Assembly (NCBI GenBank): GCA_033722555.1
Contig: JAWVYS010000005.1
Coordinates: forward strand, 1 to 64,000
Length of the DNA: 64,000 bases
Origin: Brumimicrobium sp033722555
GTDB taxonomy: Bacteria; Bacteroidota; Bacteroidia; Flavobacteriales_D; Crocinitomicaceae
Reading direction: 5' to 3'
Both the position numbers and the translations under genes were made by a program. Shown here in pieces: positions 18,950-27,340 of the stretch (its first letter is position 1; each line of letters opens with the position of its first letter). The notes under the pieces were generated by a model. The model searched no databases. It worked only from the letters and a program-made list of their open reading frames with translations, and had not been told where the DNA came from.

Positions 18950-19465
18950 ATGGATTTCGGTAATCCGGTGGAAGGGAATCAAAGACGTTTCATAAAAACC
19001 AACGGTTTTTCCAAAAGCCATGAAATTGAAATTGAAACCGGCAAAGCGCAATCTGAAAGTAGCGAAATGCAATTTGAAAGCGATGATTTTGAATCTGAAA
19101 GTGACAAAGTCGTGTTGCCAAGTGATGAAGTGGGGATGAAAAGTGATGAAGTTGGGATGAAAAGCGATGAAGTTGAGATGAAAAGCGATGAAGTTGAGAT
19201 GAAAAGTGATGAAGTTGAGATGAAAAGCGATAAAGTTGAGATGAAAAGTGATGAAGTTGGGATGAAAAGCGATGAAGTTGAGATGAAAAGTGATGAAGTT
19301 GAGATGAAAAGCGATGAAGTTGAGATGAAAAGTGATGAAGTTGAGATGAAAAGCGATAAGTTTGGGATGAAAAGTGGTGAAACTAAAATGAAAAGCGGCG
19401 AAGTTTCCCGTAAGCTACAAGAAACCGAGCTGAGGCTTGATTCTATCGAGATGTTTGTTGAGTAA
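18950..19465 (+). CDS. Heptapeptide-repeat protein, 171 aa
   Basis: An open frame (also open from an upstream ATG at 18851) whose centre is fourteen 7-residue units of the form S-D-E-V-E/G-M-K. The N-terminal 55 residues are acidic and Ser-rich with shorter, degenerate versions (SES, FESDDFESES); the C-terminus (RKLQETELRLDSIEMFVE) looks helical. There is no signal or membrane segment. I chose 18950 because it avoids the small ORF on the other strand. On the plus strand only this frame is free of stops through the repeats. Its 3' end overlaps the convergent glycosyltransferase by 23 bp. Whether it is expressed is uncertain. Confidence 0.45.
   Translation: MDFGNPVEGNQRRFIKTNGFSKSHEIEIETGKAQSESSEMQFESDDFESESDKVVLPSDEVGMKSDEVGMKSDEVEMKSDEVEMKSDEVEMKSDKVEMKSDEVGMKSDEVEMKSDEVEMKSDEVEMKSDEVEMKSDKFGMKSGETKMKSGEVSRKLQETELRLDSIEMFVE
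19121..19414 (+). repeat. Minisatellite: 14 tandem 21-bp units with a 42-bp super-period
   Basis: Units read AG(T/C)GATGAAGTTGAGATGAAA. From the fourth to the fourteenth unit the serine codon alternates AGC/AGT without exception, so the array probably grew by copying 42-bp pairs. Units 13-14 at the 3' edge are degenerate, as is typical of repeat borders. All units stay in frame. Confidence 0.9.
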
Positions 19466-20759
19466 TAGTATCCAGTAACCCGCTTAGCTTTTCAGTTAAT
19501 GCCTTTCTACTGAACTTTTCAATCGAACCTGACTCAACATTCAGGCTTTTATTCTGAAAACGGCTGTACCATTCCATAATTATTTCTTTTGCTTGCTGGA
19601 CATCATCAAAATCAATGGTTTTTCCGGCATTTGCCTCAGTAACAATTCTGGCCGCATCACCACTGGGAGGACCAACGCTTAGAATAGGTCTGTTGAGAGC
19701 AAGATATTCATACAATTTTCCCGGAGCAATTCCCATTACGTTCGGCGTATTGTTAAGAGCCAGTAAAAGCACCGCGGATTCAGCAGCTTTATTGACGGCC
19801 TGGTCATGCGGCAAGTATTTCAGGTTTTCAACCTTGTCACTTAAACTTCTTTTTTCGAGAGCTTCAAATACGGAAAGGTCGGTTTTACCTATAAACCGGA
19901 TACGTAAATCTTTTCTGAACTGTTCATTTTCTTTAACAAGTTCACTCAGTGCGTCCCACAGGGCGAAAGGGTTTCTATCGGGATTCATTGAACCCAAATG
20001 TGTGATAGAGAACTCATCGTACTGAAAGGAAGGTAAATGCTGAAAGTCATCGGTGTCAAAACCGTTGGTGATTACATTTACCTTTTTATCCGTGATTTCA
20101 TTCAAACCGATGGCACAATGTTTACTTACGGTAGTCACGGCGTCCGCACCTTCCAGCACGGATTTCTCGAGTTTTTTGTGCTTTCTATCCGCTTTTTTTG
20201 AGAGCATCAGCTTATCGTAGAAATCAATTTGCGTCCATGGATCTCTGAAATCGGCCAGCCAAGGAATCTGATGTTTTTGTTTGATTTTAAGTGCGATTAA
20301 ATGTGCAGAATGCGGAGGGCCTGTTGACGCGATGGCGTCAACACTATTGGTTGAAAGCCATTTATTCAGAGATTTGACTCCGGGCCTTATCCAGAATTTA
20401 CGGGCATCGGGAATAAAAATGTTTCCCCGGAGCCAGACGGCTATTTTTTCCAGTTTCCCGGGCTTTTTTCTTTCATTTAGAAAACCCGCCTGTACTTTTT
20501 CATTTTTTTTCCGGCCTGTAAAAGCTTTGTAAAGATGATACGGTTCCCAGATATCCGATTCAACGATCTCAACTCCTTCCGGAACATCCTCTTGCAATGA
20601 ATAATCAAGTTCGGGGTATTCAGCTTTGTTTGGTTTAAAGATAATCGGTTCCCAACCAAAATCTCGCAGGTATTTTACGAATTTCAACCATCTTTGTACG
20701 CCTGCACCTCCGCTCGGTGGCCAGTAATAAGTGATGATGAGTACCCGCTTTTTTGCCAT
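19443..20759 (-). CDS. Glycosyltransferase family 4 type
   Basis: A 438-residue GT-B fold transferase. The N-terminus (RVLIITYYWPPSGGAGVQRW) and the WLADFRDPWTQIDFY motif near residue 170 are typical of a Bacteroidota group of GT4-like enzymes. The C-terminal nucleotide-sugar site includes GIAPGKLYEYLALNRPIL near 345. It probably works in surface polysaccharide or lipid glycosylation; donor and acceptor are unknown. Its start lies 3 bp downstream of the alaS stop on the same strand, so the two are probably cotranscribed. Confidence 0.85.
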   Translation of the reverse strand: MAKKRVLIITYYWPPSGGAGVQRWLKFVKYLRDFGWEPIIFKPNKAEYPELDYSLQEDVPEGVEIVESDIWEPYHLYKAFTGRKKNEKVQAGFLNERKKPGKLEKIAVWLRGNIFIPDARKFWIRPGVKSLNKWLSTNSVDAIASTGPPHSAHLIALKIKQKHQIPWLADFRDPWTQIDFYDKLMLSKKADRKHKKLEKSVLEGADAVTTVSKHCAIGLNEITDKKVNVITNGFDTDDFQHLPSFQYDEFSITHLGSMNPDRNPFALWDALSELVKENEQFRKDLRIRFIGKTDLSVFEALEKRSLSDKVENLKYLPHDQAVNKAAESAVLLLALNNTPNVMGIAPGKLYEYLALNRPILSVGPPSGDAARIVTEANAGKTIDFDDVQQAKEIIMEWYSRFQNKSLNVESGSIEKFSRKALTEKLSGLLDTITQQTSR

Positions 20760-20762
20760 TCT

Positions 20763-23375
20763 TTAAATCTCGTTTTTCACTTCATCAATCGCCGCCTGAA
20801 GACCATCGGGTTTTTTACCTCCCGCTGTAGCAAAAAACGGTTGTCCGCCTCCACCGCCTTCTATGTGTTTAGACGCTGATCTGACCAGATTTCCGGCATT
20901 TAGAGATCGTTCTTTCACCAGGTCTTCTGTAATCAATACACTGAGAGTACATTTATCATCCGATGTTCCACCGATTACTGCGATCAGGGAATCCGTTTCG
21001 CTTTTTAGCTGAAACAATATGTCTTTAATTGCACCTCCATCAAGAGGAACGATTGCTTCAAGAAAGGGAATGCCTTTATGCTCAGTAATTTTATTTTTTA
21101 AGTCCGATTTGATATCCTTCGCCTTTTCTTTTTCGATCTGGGCTAGTTTTTTATTCAAATCATCATTTTTCTCCATCAAATCGGTAATCGCCTTCTTGAT
21201 ATCTTTTGGATTCTTGAAAAGCGCCTTTATTTCATCAAGCGTATTTATTTGCTGCTGAATAAATTCTTCCGCTTTCTGATTGCTGATTGCTTCAACCCGG
21301 CGTATCCCGGAAGCTACAGCCGACTCCGAAGTGATTTTAAATAAACCGATGTTTCCGGTATTTGGAACGTGGGTTCCTCCACAAAGCTCTACAGATTCAC
21401 CAAACTGAATTACCCTTACAACGTCGCCATATTTTTCTCCGAAAAGAGCCAGCGCTCCGAGTTCTTTTGCTTTTTCCATCGGTACATTTCTATGTTCCTC
21501 AAGCGAAATATTTTCACGGATCATTTCATTGACGCGTCTTTCGATAGCTTCGATTTCTTCATCGTTAACTTTCGAAAAATGAGAAAAATCAAACCTGAGA
21601 TAGTCCGGATGAACGAGCGATCCTTTTTGAGTGACGTGTTCCCCAAGGATTTCTCTCAGTGCATGATGTAACAAGTGTGTGACAGAATGGTTTGAAGCTG
21701 AAAAATGACGTTTTTCCTTATTAACTAGTGCTTTAAAATCCGCTTCAAGGTTTTCGGGAAGTTCATTCGCTAAATGAACAATTAGATTGTTCTCCTTCTT
21801 AGTATCGAAAATTGAAACCTTCTTTCCGTTCGCTTCAATAAAACCGGTGTCTCCAACCTGACCACCTCCTTCTGGATAGAAAGGTGTGAAGTTAAAAACC
21901 AACTGATAAAACGATTTATTCTTCTGTTTGACTTTTCGGTATTTTACAATGTTAACATCTGCCTCAAGGTGATCATAACCTATAAACTCTTCCTTGTCAT
22001 CCTCGCGCAAAACAACCCAGTCTTCGGTCGAAACCGAGGTAGCAGCCCTGGAACGATCTTTTTGTTGCTGGAGGGCTTTTTCAAAACCTTCTTCGTCAAC
22101 AGCCATTCCTGCTTCCCTTGCAATAAGGGCAGTTAAATCGAAAGGAAAACCGAAGGTATCGTACAATTCAAACACCTGATCACCGTCTATTACCGAGTTA
22201 TGTTTTTTCTTTTCTGCAGTGATAATCGTTTCGATTCGTTTAATCCCTTGCTCCAGTGTCTTGAAAAAGCTAAGTTCCTCTTCACGGATTACGTTTTCGA
22301 TGAGGTTGGACTGCTCTTTTAGTTCAGGGAAAGCGTCTCCCATTAGTTCCACAAGTTTTTGGCTCAAAGGAGCTAAAAAAGGATCTGTAAGAGAGAGCGT
22401 TTGATAACCATAGCGCACAGCTCGTCTCAGAATTCTTCGAATAACATAACCTGCGCCTGTATTCGAAGGTAATTGTCCGTCAGCAATCGAAAAGGAAATC
22501 GCACGGATGTGGTCAGCAATGACACGCATTGCGATATCGGCAGACTCCTCTCTGCCGTATGGTGTACTGCATCTTGAAGAAATATCCGCGATCAGTGACT
22601 GAAAAAGATCAATATCATAATTCGACTGTTTTCCCTGAAGCACCATGGCCAGCCGCTCAAGACCCATGCCGGTATCTACGTGTGTTTCGGGGAGTTTTTC
22701 CAAAGTTCCGTCGGCCTTTCTGTTAAATTGTATAAAAACGAGATTCCACACCTCAATCACTTGTGGATGGTCCTTATTCACCAACAATTTTCCGTCTATT
22801 TTCGCTCTTTCTTCTTCTGACCGGATATCGACATGGATCTCAGAACAAGGGCCGCAAGGACCCATCTCACCCATCTCCCAGAAGTTGTCGTCTTTATTCG
22901 CTTCTATGATTCGTTCTTCGCTGATATGCTTTTTCCAAAAGTTGAAAGATTCACCGTCTCTTGGCACCTGATCTACGTCATCCCCTTCAAAAATGGTTAC
23001 GTAAATCCGGTTCTTATCAATCTTATAAACCTCAGTAAGGAGTTCCCAGGCCCAGTCTATTGCTTCCTTTTTGAAATAATCACCAAAAGACCAGTTTCCG
23101 AGCATTTCAAACATGGTATGGTGATAAGTGTCCACACCGACCTCCTCAAGGTCGTTATGTTTTCCGGAAACTCTCAGGCATTTCTGAGTATCAGCGATCC
23201 TTTTGGTATCAGGTTCTGCGTTACCGAGGAAATAATCCTTGAACTGATTCATTCCGGCATTGGTAAACATGAGTGTTGGATCGTTCTTAATTACCATGGG
23301 CGCGGAGGGAACGATTTTGTGTTTTTTAGATTCAAAAAAGGTAAAAAAATGACTTCGAATTTCTTCCAATTTCAT
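20763..23375 (-). CDS. alaS: Alanyl-tRNA synthetase
   Basis: A class II synthetase of normal length (870 residues). The catalytic core starts at once with LEEIRSHFFTFFESKKH. The editing domain has the zinc ligands HSVTH near residue 561 and CGGTH near 665. A C-Ala domain ends with the glycine-rich GGGGGQPFFATAGG. It charges tRNA-Ala and clears Ser/Gly mischarging. Its promoter region is shared with the divergent M23 peptidase gene. Confidence 0.97.
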   Translation of the reverse strand: MKLEEIRSHFFTFFESKKHKIVPSAPMVIKNDPTLMFTNAGMNQFKDYFLGNAEPDTKRIADTQKCLRVSGKHNDLEEVGVDTYHHTMFEMLGNWSFGDYFKKEAIDWAWELLTEVYKIDKNRIYVTIFEGDDVDQVPRDGESFNFWKKHISEERIIEANKDDNFWEMGEMGPCGPCSEIHVDIRSEEERAKIDGKLLVNKDHPQVIEVWNLVFIQFNRKADGTLEKLPETHVDTGMGLERLAMVLQGKQSNYDIDLFQSLIADISSRCSTPYGREESADIAMRVIADHIRAISFSIADGQLPSNTGAGYVIRRILRRAVRYGYQTLSLTDPFLAPLSQKLVELMGDAFPELKEQSNLIENVIREEELSFFKTLEQGIKRIETIITAEKKKHNSVIDGDQVFELYDTFGFPFDLTALIAREAGMAVDEEGFEKALQQQKDRSRAATSVSTEDWVVLREDDKEEFIGYDHLEADVNIVKYRKVKQKNKSFYQLVFNFTPFYPEGGGQVGDTGFIEANGKKVSIFDTKKENNLIVHLANELPENLEADFKALVNKEKRHFSASNHSVTHLLHHALREILGEHVTQKGSLVHPDYLRFDFSHFSKVNDEEIEAIERRVNEMIRENISLEEHRNVPMEKAKELGALALFGEKYGDVVRVIQFGESVELCGGTHVPNTGNIGLFKITSESAVASGIRRVEAISNQKAEEFIQQQINTLDEIKALFKNPKDIKKAITDLMEKNDDLNKKLAQIEKEKAKDIKSDLKNKITEHKGIPFLEAIVPLDGGAIKDILFQLKSETDSLIAVIGGTSDDKCTLSVLITEDLVKERSLNAGNLVRSASKHIEGGGGGQPFFATAGGKKPDGLQAAIDEVKNEI

Positions 23376-23432
23376 AGGAACTTCGGTTATTCTATTGTTT
23401 GTACTAACTGTTAAGCATTGTTAACTCAAATG

Positions 23433-23440
23433 CAAAGTTA
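23433..23440 (-). promoter_or_regulatory. -7 promoter element (TAACTTTG) for alaS
   Basis: The minus strand reads TAACTTTG, 57 bp upstream of the alaS ATG, giving a leader of roughly 50 nt. Confidence 0.45.
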
Positions 23441-23451
23441 GATTATTTGCC

Positions 23452-23459
23452 TAATTTTG
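23452..23459 (+). promoter_or_regulatory. -7 promoter element (TAATTTTG) for the M23 peptidase
   Basis: TAATTTTG lies 20 bp before the ATG at 23480 and back to back with the alaS promoter, 11 bp away. Confidence 0.5.
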
Positions 23460-23479
23460 CGGTGTTTTAAACATAAATA

Positions 23480-24451
23480 ATGGCAAAAACAAAATTTAGA
23501 TACAACCCCGAAACCCTTTCGTACGAAAAGGTAAAGCGTTCTGTAGGAGAGCGTATTTTACGTGGTGTATTTTTCATTGCGCCCACACTTGTGTTAAGCA
23601 TTGTAATCGGCTTTTTTATTTCCTACAGAATTGACTCGCCGAAAGAAAAGAAACTGAAAGCAGAAATTGCCGAATTAAATGAGGTTGTAAAAGGATTTGA
23701 AGACAGATTAACCGTTATAGATAACGTGACTGAAGCCTTGAAAAAAAGGGATGAAGGCTTATATCGAACTGCTCTTGGAGCAAAAGAATTTCCTGAGGAA
23801 TTAAGACTTATGGGTGTAGGTGGTAGCGACCGGTATTCTCACCTAAGAGGAAAATCCAGTTCAGAAGTCCTCATTGCAACAGCTACGCGACTGGATGAAA
23901 TAGAAAGAAAATTGCACGCTCAGAGTTTGTCGTTTAAAGAGCTTGTAAACCTGGCCAAGGAAAGAGAACGGCGACTTGCTTCCTTACCGGCGATTCAGCC
24001 TGTAAACAATAAAGAATTAAGAAGAATGGCCTCGGGGTATGGATGGCGCGTGGATCCAATTTACGGAACGCGAAGGATGCACTGGGGACTCGACTTTACT
24101 GCTGAAATAGGCACAGAGATTTATGCCACCGGTGATGGTGTGGTAGAAACGGTAGAGAGTAATTCATGGGGTTACGGTAGAGAAATTGTGATTAATCACG
24201 GTTTCGGATATAAAACGCGTTATGCTCACCTGAGTGAATTCAAGGTCAAGGTTGGTCAAAGAGTAAAACGCGGAGATTTGATCGGTCTCATGGGTAGCTC
24301 AGGAAAATCTACCGGTCCTCACCTGCATTATGAGGTAGAAAAAGACGGTCAAAAGGTTAATCCTATCGACTATTTTCATTCGGATCTTACACCTGAACAG
24401 TACGAGCAACTGATCGAAATAAGCAAGAATGCTTTGAAATCAATGGATTAA
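23480..24451 (+). CDS. M23 family metallopeptidase (murein hydrolase type)
   Basis: One membrane anchor (residues 30-50, FIAPTLVLSIVIGFFISYRI) is followed by a coiled coil (about 55-85) and a LytM/M23 domain at about 175-300. The zinc and catalytic residues are present: H and D in RRMHWGLDFTAE (about 200-204) and HxH in GPHLHYEVEKDG (about 278-280). It should act on peptidoglycan cross-links in the periplasm, or regulate such enzymes. This anchor-coiled-coil-LytM layout is very common in Bacteroidota. Confidence 0.9.
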   Translation: MAKTKFRYNPETLSYEKVKRSVGERILRGVFFIAPTLVLSIVIGFFISYRIDSPKEKKLKAEIAELNEVVKGFEDRLTVIDNVTEALKKRDEGLYRTALGAKEFPEELRLMGVGGSDRYSHLRGKSSSEVLIATATRLDEIERKLHAQSLSFKELVNLAKERERRLASLPAIQPVNNKELRRMASGYGWRVDPIYGTRRMHWGLDFTAEIGTEIYATGDGVVETVESNSWGYGREIVINHGFGYKTRYAHLSEFKVKVGQRVKRGDLIGLMGSSGKSTGPHLHYEVEKDGQKVNPIDYFHSDLTPEQYEQLIEISKNALKSMD

Positions 24452-24520
24452 ACCCGGACAAATGTTAGACAATTAGCTTACAATTGTTGCTACAAACATT
24501 TTAGTTATTGCTTCGGTTTC

Positions 24521-24545
24521 TTCGTTCTATTTCGTAGAATACGAA
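24521..24545. other. Small hairpin upstream of the MerR gene
   Basis: TTCGTTCTA pairs with TAGAA and CGAA (a two-base TA bulge) around a TTTCG loop. It lies 19 bp before the MerR promoter element and could be an operator or a leftover terminator. There is no T-run. Confidence 0.3.
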
Positions 24546-24563
24546 TAATGAGTTTCAGGACTA

Positions 24564-24571
24564 TATATTTG
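24564..24571 (+). promoter_or_regulatory. -7 promoter element (TATATTTG) of the MerR gene
   Basis: TATATTTG lies 56 bp before the ATG at 24628, giving a leader of about 50 nt. Confidence 0.5.
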
Positions 24572-24627
24572 CGGTTTATTAATATATTTATGCTCAGTAA
24601 ATTGTATTTCCCTTAAAAAAATAATTT

Positions 24628-24969
24628 ATGATCCGGGAGTCTGAACTTACGAAACTTTATTACTCAATCGGAGAGGTTGCTAAAATGTTCGACGTGAATG
24701 CTTCACTCATCCGGTTTTGGGAAAAGGAATTTCCTTCGGTACAACCTAAGAAAAACAAGAAGGGGAATCGCCTGTTTTCACCCAAGAATGTTCTTGAACT
24801 GCAAAGAATTTATCAACTAGTAAAGATTGATGGTCACACATTGGAAGGGGCAAAAAAAGCTCTTAAAACTACAAGAACAATTGATAATTCTGACTTGCAT
24901 AAAGATAACCAGGATATTATTGAAAGGTTACGGAAAATCAAGAATGAATTAGTCCGTTTAAAAAAATAA
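24628..24969 (+). CDS. MerR family transcriptional regulator
   Basis: A 113-residue protein that is mostly one MerR winged helix-turn-helix domain (residues 10-80): YYSIGEVAKMFDVNASLIRF followed by the wing residues NRLF. There is no effector domain beyond a short helical tail. Such short MerR proteins are widespread in Bacteroidota with unknown targets. No Cys or other metal site is visible, so a metal-sensing role is unlikely. Confidence 0.88.
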   Translation: MIRESELTKLYYSIGEVAKMFDVNASLIRFWEKEFPSVQPKKNKKGNRLFSPKNVLELQRIYQLVKIDGHTLEGAKKALKTTRTIDNSDLHKDNQDIIERLRKIKNELVRLKK

Positions 24970-24999
24970 TATTTTAATGAATACAAAGGTGAAAGCTAA

Positions 25000-25030
25000 G
25001 ATTTGTAATGTGCTGTAATAATTACAAATC
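25000..25030. other. Perfect 10-bp inverted repeat
   Basis: GATTTGTAAT and ATTACAAATC face each other across 11 bp, between the MerR and PhoH genes. There is no T-run, so it is more likely an operator or RNA hairpin than a terminator. Confidence 0.4.
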
Positions 25031-25104
25031 GTTTGTTAATAACTGTTTGATTTTCATTTCTGCACAACCCCTTTTATTTCTACTTTAAAGCCAAACTTTA
25101 GGGA

Positions 25105-26430
25105 ATGGCGAAGAAGAAGAAGATTTTTGTACTTGATACTTCAGTACTTTTACACGACCACCAGTCAATTGTAAATTTCCAAATGCACGACGTTGCAATT
25201 CCGATAACTGTTCTGGAGGAATTGGATAATTTTAAGGTGGGAAATGACACTAAGAATTTCACGGCCCGGGCAGTGATCCGATTTATTGACAAATTATCGG
25301 GTGGTAATTCGTTGAAGGACTGGATACCTTTGGGTGAGGGCAAAGGAAAGTTCCATGTAATTCTTTCCGGTCTGCCTCTTAAACTGAACGCAGAAAAAAT
25401 TTACGCGGAAGGGAAAAATGATCATAAAATAATTAATGCGGCTCTTTTTTTAAAGGAGCAACATAAAACTACAGAGGTAACACTGGTTACCAAGGACATC
25501 AATCTTCGGATAAAAGCTAAGGCCCTGGGAATCAATGCGGAAGATTATGAAACAGGAAAAGTAGACCAGAAGACACTTGATTCTTCTAGCCTGAGAGTAG
25601 TTGAAAACGTAGATTCCGACGTTATACGGCATTTATTTAACAAAGGAAGGATACCTGAGGATGGAATTCTGGACGATCAGAAGATTGCAAATGGGTATTA
25701 TGTGCTGAAAAACGGCCGGTCTTCTTCGTTGGCTTATTACAATCCGCTTTTGGATCAGATTGAAAGGGTGGAGAAATCATATATTTCGGGAATTAAGCCG
25801 AAAAATGCTGAACAAGCATTCGCCGTAAATGCGCTCATGAACGACGACATTAAACTGGTCGTACTGCAGGGTGTGGCAGGAACGGGGAAAACGTTGCTTG
25901 CGCTTGCGGCTGCTTTGGAGCAACACAAGAAATATCATCAGATTATTCTTGCCAGACCTTTGGTTCCTTTATCCAACCGGGATATCGGATTTTTGCCGGG
26001 AGATGCAAATGATAAAATCTCGCCTTATATGGAACCCTTATGGGACAACCTGAAATATATTAAAAATCAATTCAAGGAGAATGAACGCAAGTATAAGGAA
26101 TTGGTATCCATGCAAGAGGAGGGTAAAATTGTAATCACTCCCTTAGCTTTTATTCGCGGCCGAAGCTTATCGAACATTATTTTCATTGTGGATGAGGCAC
26201 AAAACCTTACTCCTCATGAGGTGAAGACGATAATTACCCGTGCAGGCGAGAATACTAAAATTATTTTTACGGGAGATATTCATCAGATCGATACACCGTA
26301 TTTAGATGAGAATTCCAACGGGCTGGCTTATTTGATTGATAAGGTTAAGGGACAACAATTGTTCGCACACGTGAAACTTGAAAAAGGGGAGAGATCCGAA
26401 TTAGCAAATCTGGCCAACGAACTACTTTGA
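25105..26430 (+). CDS. PIN-PhoH fusion ATPase (YlaK type)
   Basis: This 441-residue protein joins an N-terminal PIN ribonuclease-like domain (residues 1-150, KIFVLDTSVLLHDH) to a C-terminal PhoH ATPase (about 225-441). Walker A is GVAGTGKT near 257-264; Walker B is FIVDEAQNLTPHE, followed by IIFTGDIHQID. PhoH2-like proteins of this layout unwind and cut RNA in some bacteria. The ATPase motifs are intact and the first PIN Asp is present. Its 3' end overlaps the convergent small gene by 9 bp. Confidence 0.9.
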   Translation: MAKKKKIFVLDTSVLLHDHQSIVNFQMHDVAIPITVLEELDNFKVGNDTKNFTARAVIRFIDKLSGGNSLKDWIPLGEGKGKFHVILSGLPLKLNAEKIYAEGKNDHKIINAALFLKEQHKTTEVTLVTKDINLRIKAKALGINAEDYETGKVDQKTLDSSSLRVVENVDSDVIRHLFNKGRIPEDGILDDQKIANGYYVLKNGRSSSLAYYNPLLDQIERVEKSYISGIKPKNAEQAFAVNALMNDDIKLVVLQGVAGTGKTLLALAAALEQHKKYHQIILARPLVPLSNRDIGFLPGDANDKISPYMEPLWDNLKYIKNQFKENERKYKELVSMQEEGKIVITPLAFIRGRSLSNIIFIVDEAQNLTPHEVKTIITRAGENTKIIFTGDIHQIDTPYLDENSNGLAYLIDKVKGQQLFAHVKLEKGERSELANLANELL

Positions 26431-26685
26431 TCGGCTGAATGCTCTTTTAAAAAGATCTTTGATCTGCTTTCTGAAGAGAAAGCTTAGGATGATATAAGGA
26501 ACTGCCATTATATAGAGTATTGCAGTATTTATATTGTTTCCATTATCTCCTCCAAGCAATTCGTCTGCAGCCGTATCACCACTCTGTTCGGCAAGAAGTT
26601 TACACTGAGAGCACTGAGCAATCAGTTCTGAATCCAAGGGAAGGATAAAAAACATTATCAGTGCTATGATCAAGTATTTCTTCAT
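26422..26685 (-). CDS. Small exported membrane protein, 87 aa
   Basis: A signal peptide (KYLIIALIMFFILPL) is followed by a CSQC motif (near residue 25), an acidic Gly/Asn-rich linker and one transmembrane helix (NINTAILYIMAVPYIILSFL), then a basic cytoplasmic tail. Similar short proteins with a CxxC near the N-terminus are familiar from other Bacteroidota genomes, but I know no function. The start ATG lies 4 bp from a promoter element, which supports it. Confidence 0.65.
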   Translation of the reverse strand: MKKYLIIALIMFFILPLDSELIAQCSQCKLLAEQSGDTAADELLGGDNGNNINTAILYIMAVPYIILSFLFRKQIKDLFKRAFSRSK

Positions 26686-26689
26686 GCCG

Positions 26690-26697
26690 CAAAGTTA
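26690..26697 (-). promoter_or_regulatory. -7 element (TAACTTTG) 4 bp from an ATG; leaderless mRNA expected
   Basis: On the minus strand TAACTTTG is followed by CGGC and then the ATG at 26685. Confidence 0.55.
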
Positions 26698-26720
26698 ATC
26701 AATCCGTGGTAAAACATAAA

Positions 26721-26805
26721 TGACAAATTTATTTTGTCACAGAATATTAATCAAGAAGACAAAGTGAATGGAATTCACGTACTGATTTAACTAAGATTCT
26801 TGATT
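26721..26805. other. Nested inverted repeats between nadR-type gene and small membrane gene
   Basis: Three perfect inverted repeats lie in 85 bp: TGACAAA/TTTGTCA (26721-26739), AATCAAGAA/TTCTTGATT (26749-26757 with 26797-26805) and, inside the second, GTGAAT/ATTCAC around three bases (26764-26778). The second and third would form a branched hairpin. There is no T-run. It could be a 3' mRNA structure of the nadR-type gene or a regulatory site for the small gene. Confidence 0.4.
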
Positions 26806-26833
26806 GTGAATGGTCTCCTTCAACTGAGTACAG

Positions 26834-27340
26834 TTAGATCATTTCTTCAACCCTTGATATGGCTTTTTTTAATCGTGAATCCCAGCTGCCGGAAAGAACG
26901 GTAAATGATCTGCGATTGGATTCCATAACTCTGAGGTAAAGTTCGAAAAACTCCTCTCTTCTCTCAGGATGCTCACGCAGGGGGTCGTCTACCCACTTAA
27001 CGCCTACCGGGTCACAGATGAAATAATGATCGAACTGCTGATTGGCTAAAGAATCTATAATGTAGGGAGAAACCTTTCCATATTTGATTTCCGACCAGAT
27101 TTTGAGTACGGTGAATTCAGTATCATAGAAAACCAGCCTTTCATTTTTTACATTATTCCATGTTTTTTCCTGCTCCCTTGCGATAATCTCGATATCTTCA
27201 AAATTGTAATTGCCGTTTCTTTTCTCAAGATATTCTCTGGAGTATTCAGGAATCCATGGTGCATTGAAGTGGTTAGCAAGGTCACTGGCCAAAATAGTCT
27301 TTCCTGTACTTTCGGGCCCTGTGATAGCTATTTTAATCAT
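26834..27340 (-). CDS. NadR-type ribosylnicotinamide kinase domain protein
   Basis: A 168-residue P-loop kinase: MIKIAITGPESTGKT gives the Walker A at residues 8-15, followed by PEYSREYLEKR, which resembles the kinase (RNK) half of NadR. The NMN adenylyltransferase and DNA-binding parts of full NadR are absent. It probably phosphorylates nicotinamide riboside on entry. I chose the ATG at 27340 because it starts directly at the fold and overlaps the pnuC stop by 8 bp, so translation is probably coupled. An upstream start at 27385 is possible but less likely. Confidence 0.85.
   Translation of the reverse strand: MIKIAITGPESTGKTILASDLANHFNAPWIPEYSREYLEKRNGNYNFEDIEIIAREQEKTWNNVKNERLVFYDTEFTVLKIWSEIKYGKVSPYIIDSLANQQFDHYFICDPVGVKWVDDPLREHPERREEFFELYLRVMESNRRSFTVLSGSWDSRLKKAISRVEEMI

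Noticed and set aside
18782..19072. A 96-codon minus-strand ORF overlapping the repeat locus.
   Set aside because: Its N-terminal half is the antisense of Glu/Lys-rich repeats and its sequence looks like no protein; only the small frame at 18793-18922 seems gene-like.
19121..19414. Tandem repeats considered as a CRISPR array.
   Set aside because: The 21-bp units are contiguous, without unique spacers, stay in one reading frame, and no cas genes are near.
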